Below, one piece after another: positions 47,575 to 57,480 of a stretch of DNA of 64,000 bases. Under the pieces are notes generated by a model, which had not been told where the DNA came from, made no database searches, and was given only the letters and a program-made list of their open reading frames with translations. A program made the position numbers and the translations under genes. Origin of the DNA: Bacteroidaceae bacterium (GTDB lineage: Bacteria > Bacteroidota > Bacteroidia > Bacteroidales > Bacteroidaceae); assembly GCA_017442185.1 (NCBI GenBank), contig JAFSAT010000018.1, forward strand, positions 62,001 to 126,000. The letters run 5' to 3'. Each line of letters begins with the position of its first letter. Positions within the stretch are counted from its first letter, which is position 1.

Positions 47575-48069
47575 CTATTTTTTTCTGTTGTAAGTGACGA
47601 ATGTGAAATGGAAATCGTGTCTGTCGTCTTTGTCGTGTATCTGCTCTTCGGCTGCTATCCATTCACTTTTGTCGAATGGAGGAAAAAATGCGTCTGCATC
47701 CTGCGGAGTGTCGTCTATCAGTGTCAGGCATAGCTCATCAGCCAAGGGTAGGGCTGTTCTGTAAAGCGACTCCCCACCTATTATGTAAACAACTTCGTCA
47801 TTTTGACAGCTTGCAAGCGCAGCTTCAAGTGAGGTAAAATGCTCAGCTCCGGGAAAGAGTGATTCTTTGCGCGATAGCACAATGTTGCGCCTGTTGGGTA
47901 AAGCTCCTTTGGGCAGCGAACGAAAGGTGTTACTCCCCATTATCACTGTGTGCCCCGTGGTGAGTGCCTTGAAGCGCTTCAAGTCGTCGGGGAGCCAATA
48001 GAGCAGTCTGTTTTTATAGCCGATGGCTCCATTTTGTGCCACAGCAGCTATCATTGATATTTTTGTCAT
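47575..48069 (-). CDS. folA: Dihydrofolate reductase
   Basis: A 164-residue DHFR reducing dihydrofolate to tetrahydrofolate with NADPH. The N-terminal IAAVAQNGAIGYKNRLLYWLPDDLKRFK contains the substrate Asp in the LPDDLKRF motif, and GSNTFRSLP and IIGGESLYRTAL bind NADPH. Length is typical. It is 14 bp after thyA, whose product dihydrofolate it recycles. Confidence 0.96.
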   Translation of the reverse strand: MTKISMIAAVAQNGAIGYKNRLLYWLPDDLKRFKALTTGHTVIMGSNTFRSLPKGALPNRRNIVLSRKESLFPGAEHFTSLEAALASCQNDEVVYIIGGESLYRTALPLADELCLTLIDDTPQDADAFFPPFDKSEWIAAEEQIHDKDDRHDFHFTFVTYNRKK

Positions 48070-48083
48070 GATCAGTTGTTTTA

Positions 48084-48878
48084 TTATACGGCAACAACGC
48101 CTTTTATGTGTGGATGTGCCGTGTAGTTCTCAAGTGAAAAATCTTCAAATTTAAAGCCGAAGATATCTTTCACTTCGGGGTTTATTTTCATCTGAGGAAG
48201 GGCGTATGGTTCGCGCGTCAATTGTAATTTTGCTTGCTCTATGTGATTTATGTAAAGATGTGCATCGCCCAACGTGTGTATGAATTCTCCGGCCTTCAGC
48301 CCCGTTACCTGTGCTGCCATTTGCAACAGCAGGGCGTATGATGCAATGTTGAACGGCACGCCCAGAAAGCAGTCGGCGCTGCGTTGGTAGAGCTGAAGAC
48401 TTAGCTTCCCCTCGGCAACGTAGAATTGGAACATTGCATGGCAAGGTGGCAGATTCATGTTCTTTATGTCGGCCACATTCCATGCGTTTACTATTATGCG
48501 GCGCGAGTCGGGATTGTGCTTTATTGTATCAATTACCTCGCTTATTTGGTCTATGTGTCCTCCGTCGTAGTCGGGCCATGAGCGCCATTGGTAGCCGTAT
48601 ATGTGGCCGAGGTCGCCGTTGGCGTCGGCCCATTCGTTCCATATTCTCACCCCGTTTTCTTGAAGATATTTTACATTTGTGTCTCCGTTAAGGAACCAAA
48701 GAAGTTCATGTATTATCGACTTTAGGTGTAGCTTTTTGGTTGTGAGACAAGGAAATCCATCTTCTAAGTTAAAACGCATCTGATGTCCGAAAATGCTGAT
48801 GGTACCTGTGCCTGTACGGTCGTCTTTGCGGCTGCCTTCGGTGAGGATTCTATCTAATAGAGCTAAATATTGTTTCAT
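48084..48878 (-). CDS. thyA: Thymidylate synthase
   Basis: A 264-residue ThyA that methylates dUMP to dTMP using methylene-tetrahydrofolate. The catalytic Cys146 lies in [12 protein letters not shown], and [16 protein letters not shown] and the HLYINHIEQ segment are present. Length and the Cys position equal the E. coli enzyme. The ATG at 48878 is used; the frame stays open for 25 codons upstream, but those lie past the promoter box at 48900-48907. Confidence 0.97.
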   Translation of the reverse strand: MKQYLALLDRILTEGSRKDDRTGTGTISIFGHQMRFNLEDGFPCLTTKKLHLKSIIHELLWFLNGDTNVKYLQENGVRIWNEWADANGDLGHIYGYQWRSWPDYDGGHIDQISEVIDTIKHNPDSRRIIVNAWNVADIKNMNLPPCHAMFQFYVAEGKLSLQLYQRSADCFLGVPFNIASYALLLQMAAQVTGLKAGEFIHTLGDAHLYINHIEQAKLQLTREPYALPQMKINPEVKDIFGFKFEDFSLENYTAHPHIKGVVAV

Positions 48879-49300
48879 GTTGCTTGATTTTTTGCTCCAC
48901 AAAATTAGTGCATATACGTGTAAAAGCAAAATTAAGAGACTGTTTAAATTCATAAGCTGTTCAAATTTATCTCCTTGTAATTCTTATAGTTCTTTTTTAG
49001 ATTGTTTTTTCATTCTTTAAGGGTACATGTCGAGCTATGTAACTGCAAAAAAGAGCATAAAAAGGCAAACAAAATTCGCCCATAATATAAACACTATTTG
49101 AAAGAAATTTAAACAGCTTCTTATATCATCCGTTTTTTGTAAAGCAAGATGAGGAGTGGGATTTGTGCTTTCGTAAAATTAATTAAAAAGAGGTTTTTTG
49201 AGTATAATTCGAGTATAAAATATATAAAATTAAACAGCTTCTTATAATATGCGCAGGATTTTTAGTATCTTCGCAAAGAATTATGCACTTTAGGGGTGGA
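48879..49300. other. Intergenic region between divergent thyA and the rsmF-like gene
   Basis: No gene is seen in these 422 bases. They hold a leftward -7 box TAATTTTG (48900-48907) for thyA, a MITE-like element (48935-49121), a further single right end of that family (49227-49242) and a rightward -7 box TATCTTCG (49266-49273). Confidence 0.75.
48935..49121. mobile_element. MITE-like element upstream of thyA
   Basis: A copy of the element found between xseA and xseB, about 80% identical by eye over some 165 bases. The left end is a variant AGAGACTGTTTAAATT followed by a second, nested left end (TAAGCTGTTCAAATTT); the right end is AAATTTAAACAGCTTCT. The inner pairing TCTTTTTT/AAAAAAGAG is retained. 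No coding capacity. Confidence 0.6.
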
Positions 49301-50656
49301 ATGAACTTAAACAGCACTTTTGTGGCAGAGACGAAGAGACTCTTCGGAGAGAAGAGGTTTGAGCGTTTCGTGTCGGCACTTGCAGCCGACCCGACTGTCA
49401 GCGTGCGCTATAACAGTGCCAAAATTCCTCTGCCCGAGTGTGCCGACCCTGTTCCCTGGGCCACCGGAGCCGAATATCTTGCAGAGCGCCCGCGGTTTAC
49501 GGCCGACCCGCTTTTTCATGCAGGATGTTATTATGTTCAAGAGGCTTCATCTATGTTCTTGGAGCAGGTTGTGCAGCAATATGTCGATGCACCTGTGCGT
49601 GCTCTCGACCTGTGTGCAGCCCCGGGCGGAAAGAGTACTCATCTGCTGTCAATTCTGCCGGAGGGTAGTCTTCTTGTGGCAAATGAACCTGTTCCATTGC
49701 GTGCCCAAGTGCTTGTGGAGAATGTTACAAAGTGGGGTAATGCGGCGGCTGTGGTAACAAGAAACGAACCGTCCGACTTTGCTCCCTTTGAAAGTTTTTT
49801 TGATTTTCTGCTTGTGGATGCTCCATGCTCGGGCGAAGGAATGTTTCGCAAGGATGCCTTTGCCGTTGAACAGTGGAGCGAAGGCAATGTGAAGCAATGT
49901 GTCGAGCGGCAGCGTGACATTCTTTCAAAGGTGTGGCCGGCATTGCGCCCCGGAGGGTTGTTGGTTTACAGCACCTGCACCTTCAACAGCAAGGAGAATG
50001 AAGAGTGTGTGGCTTGGATTGCTGATGAATTAGGAGCAGATGTGCTCCCCCTTAGTATTCCCGATGATTATGGCGTGACGGGAAATCTTGCAGGCAGTGA
50101 ATATCCGGTGTATCGCTTTATTCCGGGCTTCACACGTGGCGAAGGTTTTTTTATTGCAGTGTTGCGCAAGCATGGAAATATGGCAATTCGCCAGCCGCGT
50201 GCGCCGCGTGTGCAGTTATGTCCGGCAAAAACAAAGGCTTTGGTTGAAGGGTGGATTAAGAGTGCCGCCGATTTCGACCTCTTGATGCAGGGAGATAATT
50301 TGATTGCCACTCCCAAAAGAGACACAAATGCCATTGTCGCACTGCAACAAAAACTAAAGGTATTGCATGCCGCATTGCCTGTCGCACTGCTGAAAAACGG
50401 AAAACCACAGCCTTGTCATGCACTTGCCATGAGTACACAAATAGACACAGACACATTCACATGTATAGAACTTGAGCACGACAAAGCTATGATGTATCTG
50501 CATCGCGAGACATTGAACTTTCCGGATGCCCCGATTGGCATTCTGTTGCTCACATATAAAGGAGTGCCCATCGGCTTTGCAAAAAATGTAGGTAACAGAG
50601 CCAATAACCTATATCCCACCGAATGGCGTATACGTAAGAATCCTATGGAATTATAA
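49301..50656 (+). CDS. RsmF/Sun-family rRNA (cytosine-C5) methyltransferase
   Basis: A 451-residue SAM-dependent m5C methyltransferase resembling RsmF, which acts on 16S rRNA. The SAM motif DLCAAPGGKS is at residues 103-112. The catalytic cysteines are Cys176 (DAPCSGEG) and Cys226 (YSTCTF). A C-terminal RsmF-type RNA-binding region (about 290-451) ends in a PUA-like part. An ATG six codons upstream (49283) is possible, but would lie almost on the expected start site. The exact rRNA position modified is inferred from the family. Confidence 0.9.
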   Translation: MNLNSTFVAETKRLFGEKRFERFVSALAADPTVSVRYNSAKIPLPECADPVPWATGAEYLAERPRFTADPLFHAGCYYVQEASSMFLEQVVQQYVDAPVRALDLCAAPGGKSTHLLSILPEGSLLVANEPVPLRAQVLVENVTKWGNAAAVVTRNEPSDFAPFESFFDFLLVDAPCSGEGMFRKDAFAVEQWSEGNVKQCVERQRDILSKVWPALRPGGLLVYSTCTFNSKENEECVAWIADELGADVLPLSIPDDYGVTGNLAGSEYPVYRFIPGFTRGEGFFIAVLRKHGNMAIRQPRAPRVQLCPAKTKALVEGWIKSAADFDLLMQGDNLIATPKRDTNAIVALQQKLKVLHAALPVALLKNGKPQPCHALAMSTQIDTDTFTCIELEHDKAMMYLHRETLNFPDAPIGILLLTYKGVPIGFAKNVGNRANNLYPTEWRIRKNPMEL

Positions 50657-50670
50657 AATAAAGATATAAT

Positions 50671-52731
50671 ATGAAGAAAAATTTGACAATTCTGCTGCTG
50701 CTTATCGTAACCAATGCGTTTGCACAGTTTCATAATCCAATCACAGTGAAGCATAGCTTTAAAGTAGATGGTAACGAGGGTATTCTCACCTTTACGGCAG
50801 CCATAGAAGAGGGCTGGCATCTCTATTCAACAGATTTGCCCGATGGCGGCCCTACATCTGCCACACTCACAATAGATGCGATGAAAGGCGCAGAACTTGT
50901 GGGCAAACTGACTCCCGCCGATGGGGCAATCGAGGTCTTCGACCCTATGTTCGAGATGCAGGTAAGATATTTTGAGCACAGTGCCACATTTACACAGAAG
51001 TTTAAGATAACAGAGCCGGAATACAGCATCGAAGGTTATTTTCAATATGGTGCATGTAACGACGAGAGCTGTCTGCCACCGACAAACTACGACTTTATCC
51101 AAAAAGGAACTGCCGAATTGGCAGTGGCAAAGCCGCTTCCTGTCGTAAAGCCGGTAGAAAAGAAAAAAGAGCCGGCAAAGGCCGAGGATGCAGCAAGCAA
51201 GGTTGAGAAAAAACCGGCAGCAGAGAAACCCGAGGCCCCGGCGCAGACGGTTGCCGAAGTGGAGACGCCCTCCGCAGCCCCGGAAGAGACTGTTGCACAA
51301 CTATCGTCAAACCCCTTGTGGACACCTGTCATTGATAAATTGGGGGCTGCCGACACTGCCGCCACACGCTCTCTGTGGCTGACATTCCTGTTGGGTTTGG
51401 GTGGCGGTCTTGTGGCGCTTCTCACTCCATGCGTCTGGCCCATTATTCCAATGACAATGAGCTTCTTTCTCAAACGCACCAAGAGCCGCAAGCAGTCACT
51501 TAGAGAGGCCATCACATACGGATTTTCCATAATAGTGATATATTTGGCGTTGGGACTCTTCGTCACGCTTACATTTGGAGCAAGCGCTCTCAATGCTTTG
51601 TCTACAAACGCTGTCTTTAATATCATATTCTGTTTGTTGTTGCTGCTTTTCGGAGCCTCATTCTTGGGAGGATTTGAAATTACACTTCCCTCATCATGGG
51701 TAAATAAAGTAGACGAAAAGGCAAGCAACACCACCGGCCTTATAAGTATATTCTTTATGGCCTTTACTCTTGCGTTGGTATCTTTCTCGTGCACCGGCCC
51801 CATTATAGGTTTTCTGCTTGTGGAGATGACTACCGAAGGCTCTTTCTTCGGCCCCGCAATTGGTATGTTGGGCTTTGCCATAGCGCTGGCTCTCCCCTTT
51901 ACTTTCTTTGCAATATTCCCCTCATTGTTGAAACAAGCTCCTCGTTCCGGTGGGTGGATGAACACTGTAAAAGTGGTGTTGGGCTTTGTGGAATTGGCTT
52001 TTGCTCTAAAATTCTTCTCGGTGGCCGACCTTGCATACGGCTGGGGATTGCTCGATCGTGAGGTGTTCCTTGCACTGTGGATTGTGTTGTTTGCCTGCCT
52101 CGGGTTATATCTGCTCAATATCATACGCTTTCCACATGATGACGATGAAAAGAAAACATCTGTACCCAAATTTTTCTTGGCGCTTATCTCCCTCGCTTTT
52201 GCCATATATATTGTTCCCGGCCTGTGGGGAGCACCCTGTAAGGCTATCAGTGCCTTTGCTCCTCCTATGTGGACACAGGATTTCAATCTCTACGACAATG
52301 AGATACACCCTGTGAGCTACGATTACGAAGAGGGTATGCGTATAGCCAAAGAGCAGGGTAAGCCTGTGCTTATTGACTTTACCGGTCACGGCTGTGTGAA
52401 TTGTCGCGAGATGGAGGCCGCAGTGTGGACAGATGACAGAGTGATTGACATTCTGCGCAACGACTATGTGCTTATCTCACTGTACGTCGATGATAAAACG
52501 CCTTTACCCGAGGAAATCATCGTAGAAGAGCAGGGTACTATTCGCAAGTTACGCACCGTCGGTGATAAATGGAGCTATTTGCAACGCTATAAATTCGGAG
52601 CAAATGCACAACCTTTCTACGTTCCCGTAGATAACGAAGGAAATCCTCTTAACGCATCATACTCCTATGATACAAATGTAGATGCTTATATAAAATTCTT
52701 AGAGGGGGGTATAGACAATTATAGAAAGTAA
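50671..52731 (+). CDS. dsbD: DsbD-type thiol:disulfide interchange protein
   Basis: A 686-residue inner-membrane protein that carries reducing power from cytoplasmic thioredoxin to the periplasm. Signal peptide (about 1-18, ending AFA), an N-terminal DsbD-alpha-like domain (about 25-145) with a cysteine pair in GACNDESCLPP, and a Pro/Ala/Lys/Glu-rich linker (about 155-215) come first. Eight membrane helices follow (about 235-530), with the key cysteines in LTPCVWP and SFSCTGP. The C-terminal thioredoxin domain has CVNC at 575-578 in GHGCVNCREME. It lies 14 bp after the methyltransferase gene and starts a four-gene run. Confidence 0.93.
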   Translation: MKKNLTILLLLIVTNAFAQFHNPITVKHSFKVDGNEGILTFTAAIEEGWHLYSTDLPDGGPTSATLTIDAMKGAELVGKLTPADGAIEVFDPMFEMQVRYFEHSATFTQKFKITEPEYSIEGYFQYGACNDESCLPPTNYDFIQKGTAELAVAKPLPVVKPVEKKKEPAKAEDAASKVEKKPAAEKPEAPAQTVAEVETPSAAPEETVAQLSSNPLWTPVIDKLGAADTAATRSLWLTFLLGLGGGLVALLTPCVWPIIPMTMSFFLKRTKSRKQSLREAITYGFSIIVIYLALGLFVTLTFGASALNALSTNAVFNIIFCLLLLLFGASFLGGFEITLPSSWVNKVDEKASNTTGLISIFFMAFTLALVSFSCTGPIIGFLLVEMTTEGSFFGPAIGMLGFAIALALPFTFFAIFPSLLKQAPRSGGWMNTVKVVLGFVELAFALKFFSVADLAYGWGLLDREVFLALWIVLFACLGLYLLNIIRFPHDDDEKKTSVPKFFLALISLAFAIYIVPGLWGAPCKAISAFAPPMWTQDFNLYDNEIHPVSYDYEEGMRIAKEQGKPVLIDFTGHGCVNCREMEAAVWTDDRVIDILRNDYVLISLYVDDKTPLPEEIIVEEQGTIRKLRTVGDKWSYLQRYKFGANAQPFYVPVDNEGNPLNASYSYDTNVDAYIKFLEGGIDNYRK

Positions 52732-52758
52732 TATCTCTGCAATATACCAACAGACAAA

Positions 52759-54267
52759 ATGAATGAGACAAAACTGCTGAGACCGTTTATCTGTCGCAGG
52801 GCAGACAAGATTTCTGAATACGCAAACAACACCGAGGCGATACAGACTAAAGTTCTCAAACGCCTTATAGACACGGCTGCCTCAACAGAATGGGGCGTAA
52901 AACACAACTACACATCCATACGGACATACAGTGACTATGCTGCACAGGTGGAAGTGCAGGATTATGAGACGCTGAAGGGGTATATCGACCGCATGCGTCA
53001 CGGAGAGTGCGACGTCTTATGGAAAGGTCGTTGCCATTGGTATGCAAAGTCGTCGGGAACAACCAACGACAAAAGCAAATTTATACCCGTAACTCCGCGC
53101 GGATTGCAAAAGGTACACTACCAAGGAGGCTTCGATGTTGTATCGCTATATTTGCGCAACACCCCACAGAGCCGTATGTTTGCAGGTAAAGGACTTATCC
53201 TCGGTGGCAGCCACGCAAGCAACTACAACCTTCCCGGCAGTCTTGTGGGCGACCTCAGCGCAATACTCATCGAGAATGTGAATCCTCTTGTCAATCTGGT
53301 GCGCGTGCCACATAAGTCAATAGCGCTTCTTAGCGACTTTGAAGAGAAGATGGATAAAATAGCACGCGCCACACAAAAAGTCAATATCACAAACCTGTCG
53401 GGAGTGCCATCGTGGATGATGGCTGTGCTTAAGCATCTGCTCGAAATAACAGGTAAAAACAGCATCGACGAAGTATGGCCCGATATTGAGGTGTTCTTTC
53501 ACGGCGGTGTTGCCTTTACGCCCTATCGTGAGCAGTATCGTCAACTTATTCGTAAGCCCGACATGCACTATATGGAGACATACAATGCGAGCGAAGGCTT
53601 CTTCGGTATACAGGACGACCCCTCGGACGTCTCCATGCTGTTAATGATAGACTACGACATCTTCTACGAATTTATACCGATGGAAGAGCTCGACTCACCC
53701 TCACCGAAAGTGTTGCCCCTTTGGGAGGTAGAGACGGGAAAAAACTATGCAATGCTAATAAGCACCTCATGCGGATTGTGGCGCTACATGATAGGAGATA
53801 CAGTGCGCTTCACAAGCAAGGAACCATATAAATTTGTGATAACAGGTCGAACCAAACACTTCATAAATGCGTTTGGTGAAGAGCTTATCGTCGATAATGC
53901 CGAACAAGGACTTGCAGAGGCCTGCCGTCAGACAGGAGCGCAGGTTAAAGAGTATACCGCGGCCCCCGTATTTATGGATGCCGATGCCCGATGCCGCCAC
54001 CAATGGCTGATGGAATTTTCAAAGCACCCTGATTCTTTGGAACATTTTGCCGAGGTCCTGGATATAACCCTGCAGCAGATAAATTCCGACTACGAGGCCA
54101 AACGTTATAAGAATATCACTCTGCAACCTCTTGAAATTGTAGTTGCACGCGAAGACCTTTTCAACAACTGGCTCAAAAGTAAAGGTAAATTAGGCGGACA
54201 GCACAAAGTGCCCCGTTTGAGCAATAGCAGGCAATATATAGACGAATTGTTATCAATGAACAGCTGA
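52759..54267 (+). CDS. GH3 auxin-responsive family protein (acyl-adenylating type)
   Basis: A 502-residue protein of the GH3 family, first known from plants, where members adenylate a carboxylic acid and join it to an amino acid. Visible features are the first ATP-binding loop SSGTTNDKSKFIP near residue 94, the ETYNASEGFF motif near 272, the GLWRYMIGDTVRF motif near 340 and the TGRTKHFINAFGEEL hinge near 366, as in the ANL enzyme superfamily. The bacterial substrate is unknown. It sits 27 bp after dsbD and 5 bp before the Ig-like lipoprotein gene. Confidence 0.9.
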   Translation: MNETKLLRPFICRRADKISEYANNTEAIQTKVLKRLIDTAASTEWGVKHNYTSIRTYSDYAAQVEVQDYETLKGYIDRMRHGECDVLWKGRCHWYAKSSGTTNDKSKFIPVTPRGLQKVHYQGGFDVVSLYLRNTPQSRMFAGKGLILGGSHASNYNLPGSLVGDLSAILIENVNPLVNLVRVPHKSIALLSDFEEKMDKIARATQKVNITNLSGVPSWMMAVLKHLLEITGKNSIDEVWPDIEVFFHGGVAFTPYREQYRQLIRKPDMHYMETYNASEGFFGIQDDPSDVSMLLMIDYDIFYEFIPMEELDSPSPKVLPLWEVETGKNYAMLISTSCGLWRYMIGDTVRFTSKEPYKFVITGRTKHFINAFGEELIVDNAEQGLAEACRQTGAQVKEYTAAPVFMDADARCRHQWLMEFSKHPDSLEHFAEVLDITLQQINSDYEAKRYKNITLQPLEIVVAREDLFNNWLKSKGKLGGQHKVPRLSNSRQYIDELLSMNS

Positions 54268-54272
54268 TAAGA

Positions 54273-56207
54273 ATGAAAATGAAAAAAGAGACAATAGCCT
54301 ATCCCCTTGTGCTTATGCTGCTTGCTGCATGCGCAAGCATGGCTACTCCCGACGGCGGCCCGTATGATGAGGAACCTCCTGTGTTTCTATCGAGCGAGCC
54401 GGCGGCAAACGCACAGCACGTCACCGCGAAAAAGATTGTGCTTAACTTCGACGAGAATATTAAACTCAATAATGCTTTTGAAAAGGTGATGATATCACCA
54501 CCGCAAAAAGAGATGCCCGAGATAAAATCATCGGGTAAGCGTGTAACAGTGGAGCTTTTTGATACTCTTAAGCCGAACACAACCTACTCGATAGATTTTG
54601 CTGATGCCATAGTAGATAACAACGAGAGCAATCCGTTAGAGAATTTTGCATTCGTTTTTTCAACAGGCGACAAGGTTGATACGCTTGCCGTTTCGGGTAC
54701 AGTGCTCAATGCCGAAGACCTTGAACCCATTAAAGGTATGCTTGTAGGGTTATATACCGCGGGCGACGATTCAGCCTTTTACAAGCGTCCTTTTGAACGA
54801 GTGTCGCGCACCGACAGTCGCGGCCGTTTTACCATAAAAGGGTTAGCTCCGGGCAAATACCAAGTATATGCGCTTGCCGATGCAAATCAGAATTATTTCT
54901 TCGACCAGAAGAGCGAGAAGATAGCCTTTCTCGATAAAGTGATTGAACCAACAGCAATTCCGGCAATGCGTTCCGACACAATATGGCGCGACAGTCTGAC
55001 GATAGATACAATACGCAAGGTGCCATACATCCGCTTCATGCCCGACGACCTGGTGCTGCGTGCATTCAACGAGACATTCTATTCGCAATATTTGCAAAAG
55101 AGCCAACGTCCCGAGCATAAGCGTTTTACACTCTTCTTTGCCGACAGAAACGATTCGCTGCCACAAGTAAAGGGGGTGAATTTCGACGAAAAGGATGCCT
55201 TTATCATAGAGGCATCCGAAAAGATGGATACCATAAACTTTTGGCTGAAAGATACAACCGTATATTACATGGACACTCTTGCACTCTCAGTGACATATAA
55301 GGTGTTGGATTCGTTGGGAGCGAAAGTTCCGCGCACCGATACAATTTTTGTCTCTCCACGCAAGAGTCGTGCAAAGATTCTCGAAGAGCAGAAAGAGGCT
55401 TTTGAGAGAGAGGAGAAGAACTTTTTGAAAAAGGCCAAAAAAAGCAAAGACTACGACGAGGATAATCCTCCCGTCTATGTGCCTCCTGTGAATCATCTTA
55501 AAGTTAACTCTCGTAATTCATCGACGATGGACGTGAATATACCGTACCGAATATATTTCGACGAACCTTTAGCGTCGATAGATACGGCGCAAATACACGT
55601 TAGGAGGGCCGTCAACGACTCTGTGTACGAGGATATTCCCTACGTATTCCGCCAAAGCGACAAAGTGCATCGCGAGTATGTCATATACGCAGAATGGCGT
55701 CCCGAAGAGAACTATAAGGTTACGATAGATTCGGCAGCTTTCCGTGGACTGTATGGAACATCTTCCGATAAGTTCGAGGAGAAGATTAAATTTCGCTCGC
55801 TCGACGAATATGCAGTGCTTCTGTTGACAATTCCGGGTACAGGCAACAACGCCTTGGTGCAGCTGCTAAGGTCGGATGGCTCAGTGCTCACCTCGCAAAG
55901 AACAGAAAATAACCAATGTTCGTTCTACTTTATAAAGCCCGACAAATATTATCTGCGTCTGTTGATGGATGATAATAACAATGGCAAATGGGACACAGGC
56001 GATTATGGCAAGCATATAGCACCGGAGCGTGTATATTATTATCCGCATCTTTTGCAGCTTAGAGCACTCTTTGAGTATACACAGGATGATTGGGATATAA
56101 ATGCACCGCTTAACGAGCAGAAGCCCCTGTCTATAACAAAGCAGAAACCCGACAAAGAACGCAAAAAACGTAATCGTAACGCCGATCGTAAATTTAAAAA
56201 CAGATGA
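54273..56207 (+). CDS. Ig-like domain lipoprotein
   Basis: A 644-residue predicted lipoprotein with a lipobox LLAAC near residue 20. An N-terminal Big_5/SbsA-type Ig-like domain (about 33-125, PPVFLSSEPA…FVFSTGD) is followed by a carboxypeptidase-regulatory-like segment (about 135-205, VSGTVLNAEDLEPIKG…GKYQVYALADANQN). The second half has no recognised family and ends in a very basic tail (KPDKERKKRNRNADRKFKNR). Likely at the cell surface or in the periplasm. The next gene starts inside its last codons, a 4-base ATGA overlap, so translation is probably coupled. Confidence 0.82.
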   Translation: MKMKKETIAYPLVLMLLAACASMATPDGGPYDEEPPVFLSSEPAANAQHVTAKKIVLNFDENIKLNNAFEKVMISPPQKEMPEIKSSGKRVTVELFDTLKPNTTYSIDFADAIVDNNESNPLENFAFVFSTGDKVDTLAVSGTVLNAEDLEPIKGMLVGLYTAGDDSAFYKRPFERVSRTDSRGRFTIKGLAPGKYQVYALADANQNYFFDQKSEKIAFLDKVIEPTAIPAMRSDTIWRDSLTIDTIRKVPYIRFMPDDLVLRAFNETFYSQYLQKSQRPEHKRFTLFFADRNDSLPQVKGVNFDEKDAFIIEASEKMDTINFWLKDTTVYYMDTLALSVTYKVLDSLGAKVPRTDTIFVSPRKSRAKILEEQKEAFEREEKNFLKKAKKSKDYDEDNPPVYVPPVNHLKVNSRNSSTMDVNIPYRIYFDEPLASIDTAQIHVRRAVNDSVYEDIPYVFRQSDKVHREYVIYAEWRPEENYKVTIDSAAFRGLYGTSSDKFEEKIKFRSLDEYAVLLLTIPGTGNNALVQLLRSDGSVLTSQRTENNQCSFYFIKPDKYYLRLLMDDNNNGKWDTGDYGKHIAPERVYYYPHLLQLRALFEYTQDDWDINAPLNEQKPLSITKQKPDKERKKRNRNADRKFKNR

Positions 56208-57022
56208 AACGAATCATAGGAATATACATACTTTTTGCAGCACTTTTTGTTTCAACCCCAATAGGGGCGCAGCGCATAAAGCAAACACCTGCCTTTAAGT
56301 CGGGCGAAACGCTTAAATGTAACTTCTATTTCAATTGGAAATTCATTTGGGTGAAAGCCGGGGGAGCATCGTTAATCATCCGCGACACTATATTCAACGG
56401 CTCTCCTGCGCAGTATATGAGCCTGTTAAGCACCACCAACAGCCGTGCAGATGCTTTCTTCCGTATGCGCGACACGCTTACCACGATTTTCACCCCCGAC
56501 CTGCGTCCGCTGTACTATCGTAAGGCCTCGGCCGAGGGCAAACGATACTATCTGAATGAGGTATGGTACGAATATCCCGAGAATGCCGAGGGAAAAGTGC
56601 TTGTCAAACAGCGTTACCGTCGCGATAAGGATGTACCAAAATATAAACAAGAGTATGTCGATGGGCAGGTTTATGATATGATGAGCCTGTTGGCCTATGC
56701 ACGCACACTCGACTTTGCATCGCTAAAGATTGGCGAGCGAATAACTTTCCCTGTTGCCACAGGCAAGCGCATCGAGCCGCAGCATCTAATATATCGCGGA
56801 AAAAAGCGCACTAAGGCCGACGACGGACATGAGTATGACTGTATAATAGTGTCACTTGTCGAAGAGGAGGATGGCAAGGAAGAGGAGATTGTGAACTTCT
56901 TTGTCACAGACGATAACAACCATCTGCCGATATTGCTTGACCTTGCACTGAATTTTGGCTCCGCCAAAGCGCGAATTTCTCATAAGCAGGGATTGCTTTA
57001 TCCCCTTAAACCTGCCGATTGA
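56204..57022 (+). CDS. DUF3108 domain-containing secreted protein
   Basis: A 272-residue exported protein. The signal peptide is residues 1-22 (ending PIGAQ), followed by a DUF3108 domain with the typical opening FKSGETLKCNFYFNWKFIWVKAGGASL and the ATGKRIEPQHLIYRGKKRTK segment. Function unknown, periplasmic by inference. Translationally coupled to the lipoprotein gene by a 4-base overlap. A hairpin AAACCTGCCGA/TCGGCAGGTTT (57008-57018 with 57028-57038) surrounds the stop codon and may end the transcript. Confidence 0.88.
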   Translation: MKRIIGIYILFAALFVSTPIGAQRIKQTPAFKSGETLKCNFYFNWKFIWVKAGGASLIIRDTIFNGSPAQYMSLLSTTNSRADAFFRMRDTLTTIFTPDLRPLYYRKASAEGKRYYLNEVWYEYPENAEGKVLVKQRYRRDKDVPKYKQEYVDGQVYDMMSLLAYARTLDFASLKIGERITFPVATGKRIEPQHLIYRGKKRTKADDGHEYDCIIVSLVEEEDGKEEEIVNFFVTDDNNHLPILLDLALNFGSAKARISHKQGLLYPLKPAD

Positions 57023-57038
57023 TAAACTCGGCAGGTTT
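57008..57038 (+). terminator. Hairpin around the DUF3108 stop codon
   Basis: An 11-bp perfect stem with a 9-base loop that contains the TGA stop. A second short repeat GGATGTA/TACATCC lies at 57048-57068, next to the converging GntR gene's stop. U-runs are weak, so the termination role is inferred from position. Confidence 0.5.
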
Positions 57039-57068
57039 GTCAGGTGAGGATGTAAAAATCATACATCC

Positions 57069-57437
57069 TTATTTTTTCTTGTTCATATAGCTGTTGAACA
57101 AATCCTTAATCTCTTCAAATGTTATTCCCAGCGTGGCCATGCTCTTGAATAAATCGGGCAGCACCTCGTTCAAGAATAGCTCCTTTCGCAGTGATATTAT
57201 CAGGCTTGCGGCGTCGGCGGCAACAAAATATCCGATACCTCTTTTGTTGTATATTATACCGTTGCTTTGCAGATGCTCGAAACTGCGTGCTACGGTGTTT
57301 GCGTTAACTTCCACTATGGCAGCATATTCTCTGACAGAGGGGATGCGTTCATCTCCCTCATATTTGCCTTGAAGAATCTCGTCGCATAAACGCTCGGCAA
57401 TTTGCAGATATATTGGCTTGTTATCTTTAAAATTCAT
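57069..57437 (-). CDS. GntR family transcriptional regulator (YtrA type)
   Basis: A 122-residue regulator: an N-terminal winged helix-turn-helix (about residues 1-75, with PIYLQIAERLCDEILQGKYEGDERIPSVREYA and NTVARSFEHLQSNGIIYNKRGIGYFV) and a short helical C-terminal domain. The small size places it in the YtrA subgroup, which usually represses a linked ABC transporter. It is the last gene of such a transporter operon here. A palindrome at 59875-59898 upstream of the operon is a candidate target. Confidence 0.92.
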   Translation of the reverse strand: MNFKDNKPIYLQIAERLCDEILQGKYEGDERIPSVREYAAIVEVNANTVARSFEHLQSNGIIYNKRGIGYFVAADAASLIISLRKELFLNEVLPDLFKSMATLGITFEEIKDLFNSYMNKKK

Positions 57438-57480
57438 ATTTACTACAATTTGTGAGTCTGATTATTTTGCGATTTTTCTC

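Noticed and set aside
48879-48953. N-terminal extension of thymidylate synthase
   Set aside because: It crosses the promoter box and the edge of the repeat element; the 264-residue form matches the classical enzyme.
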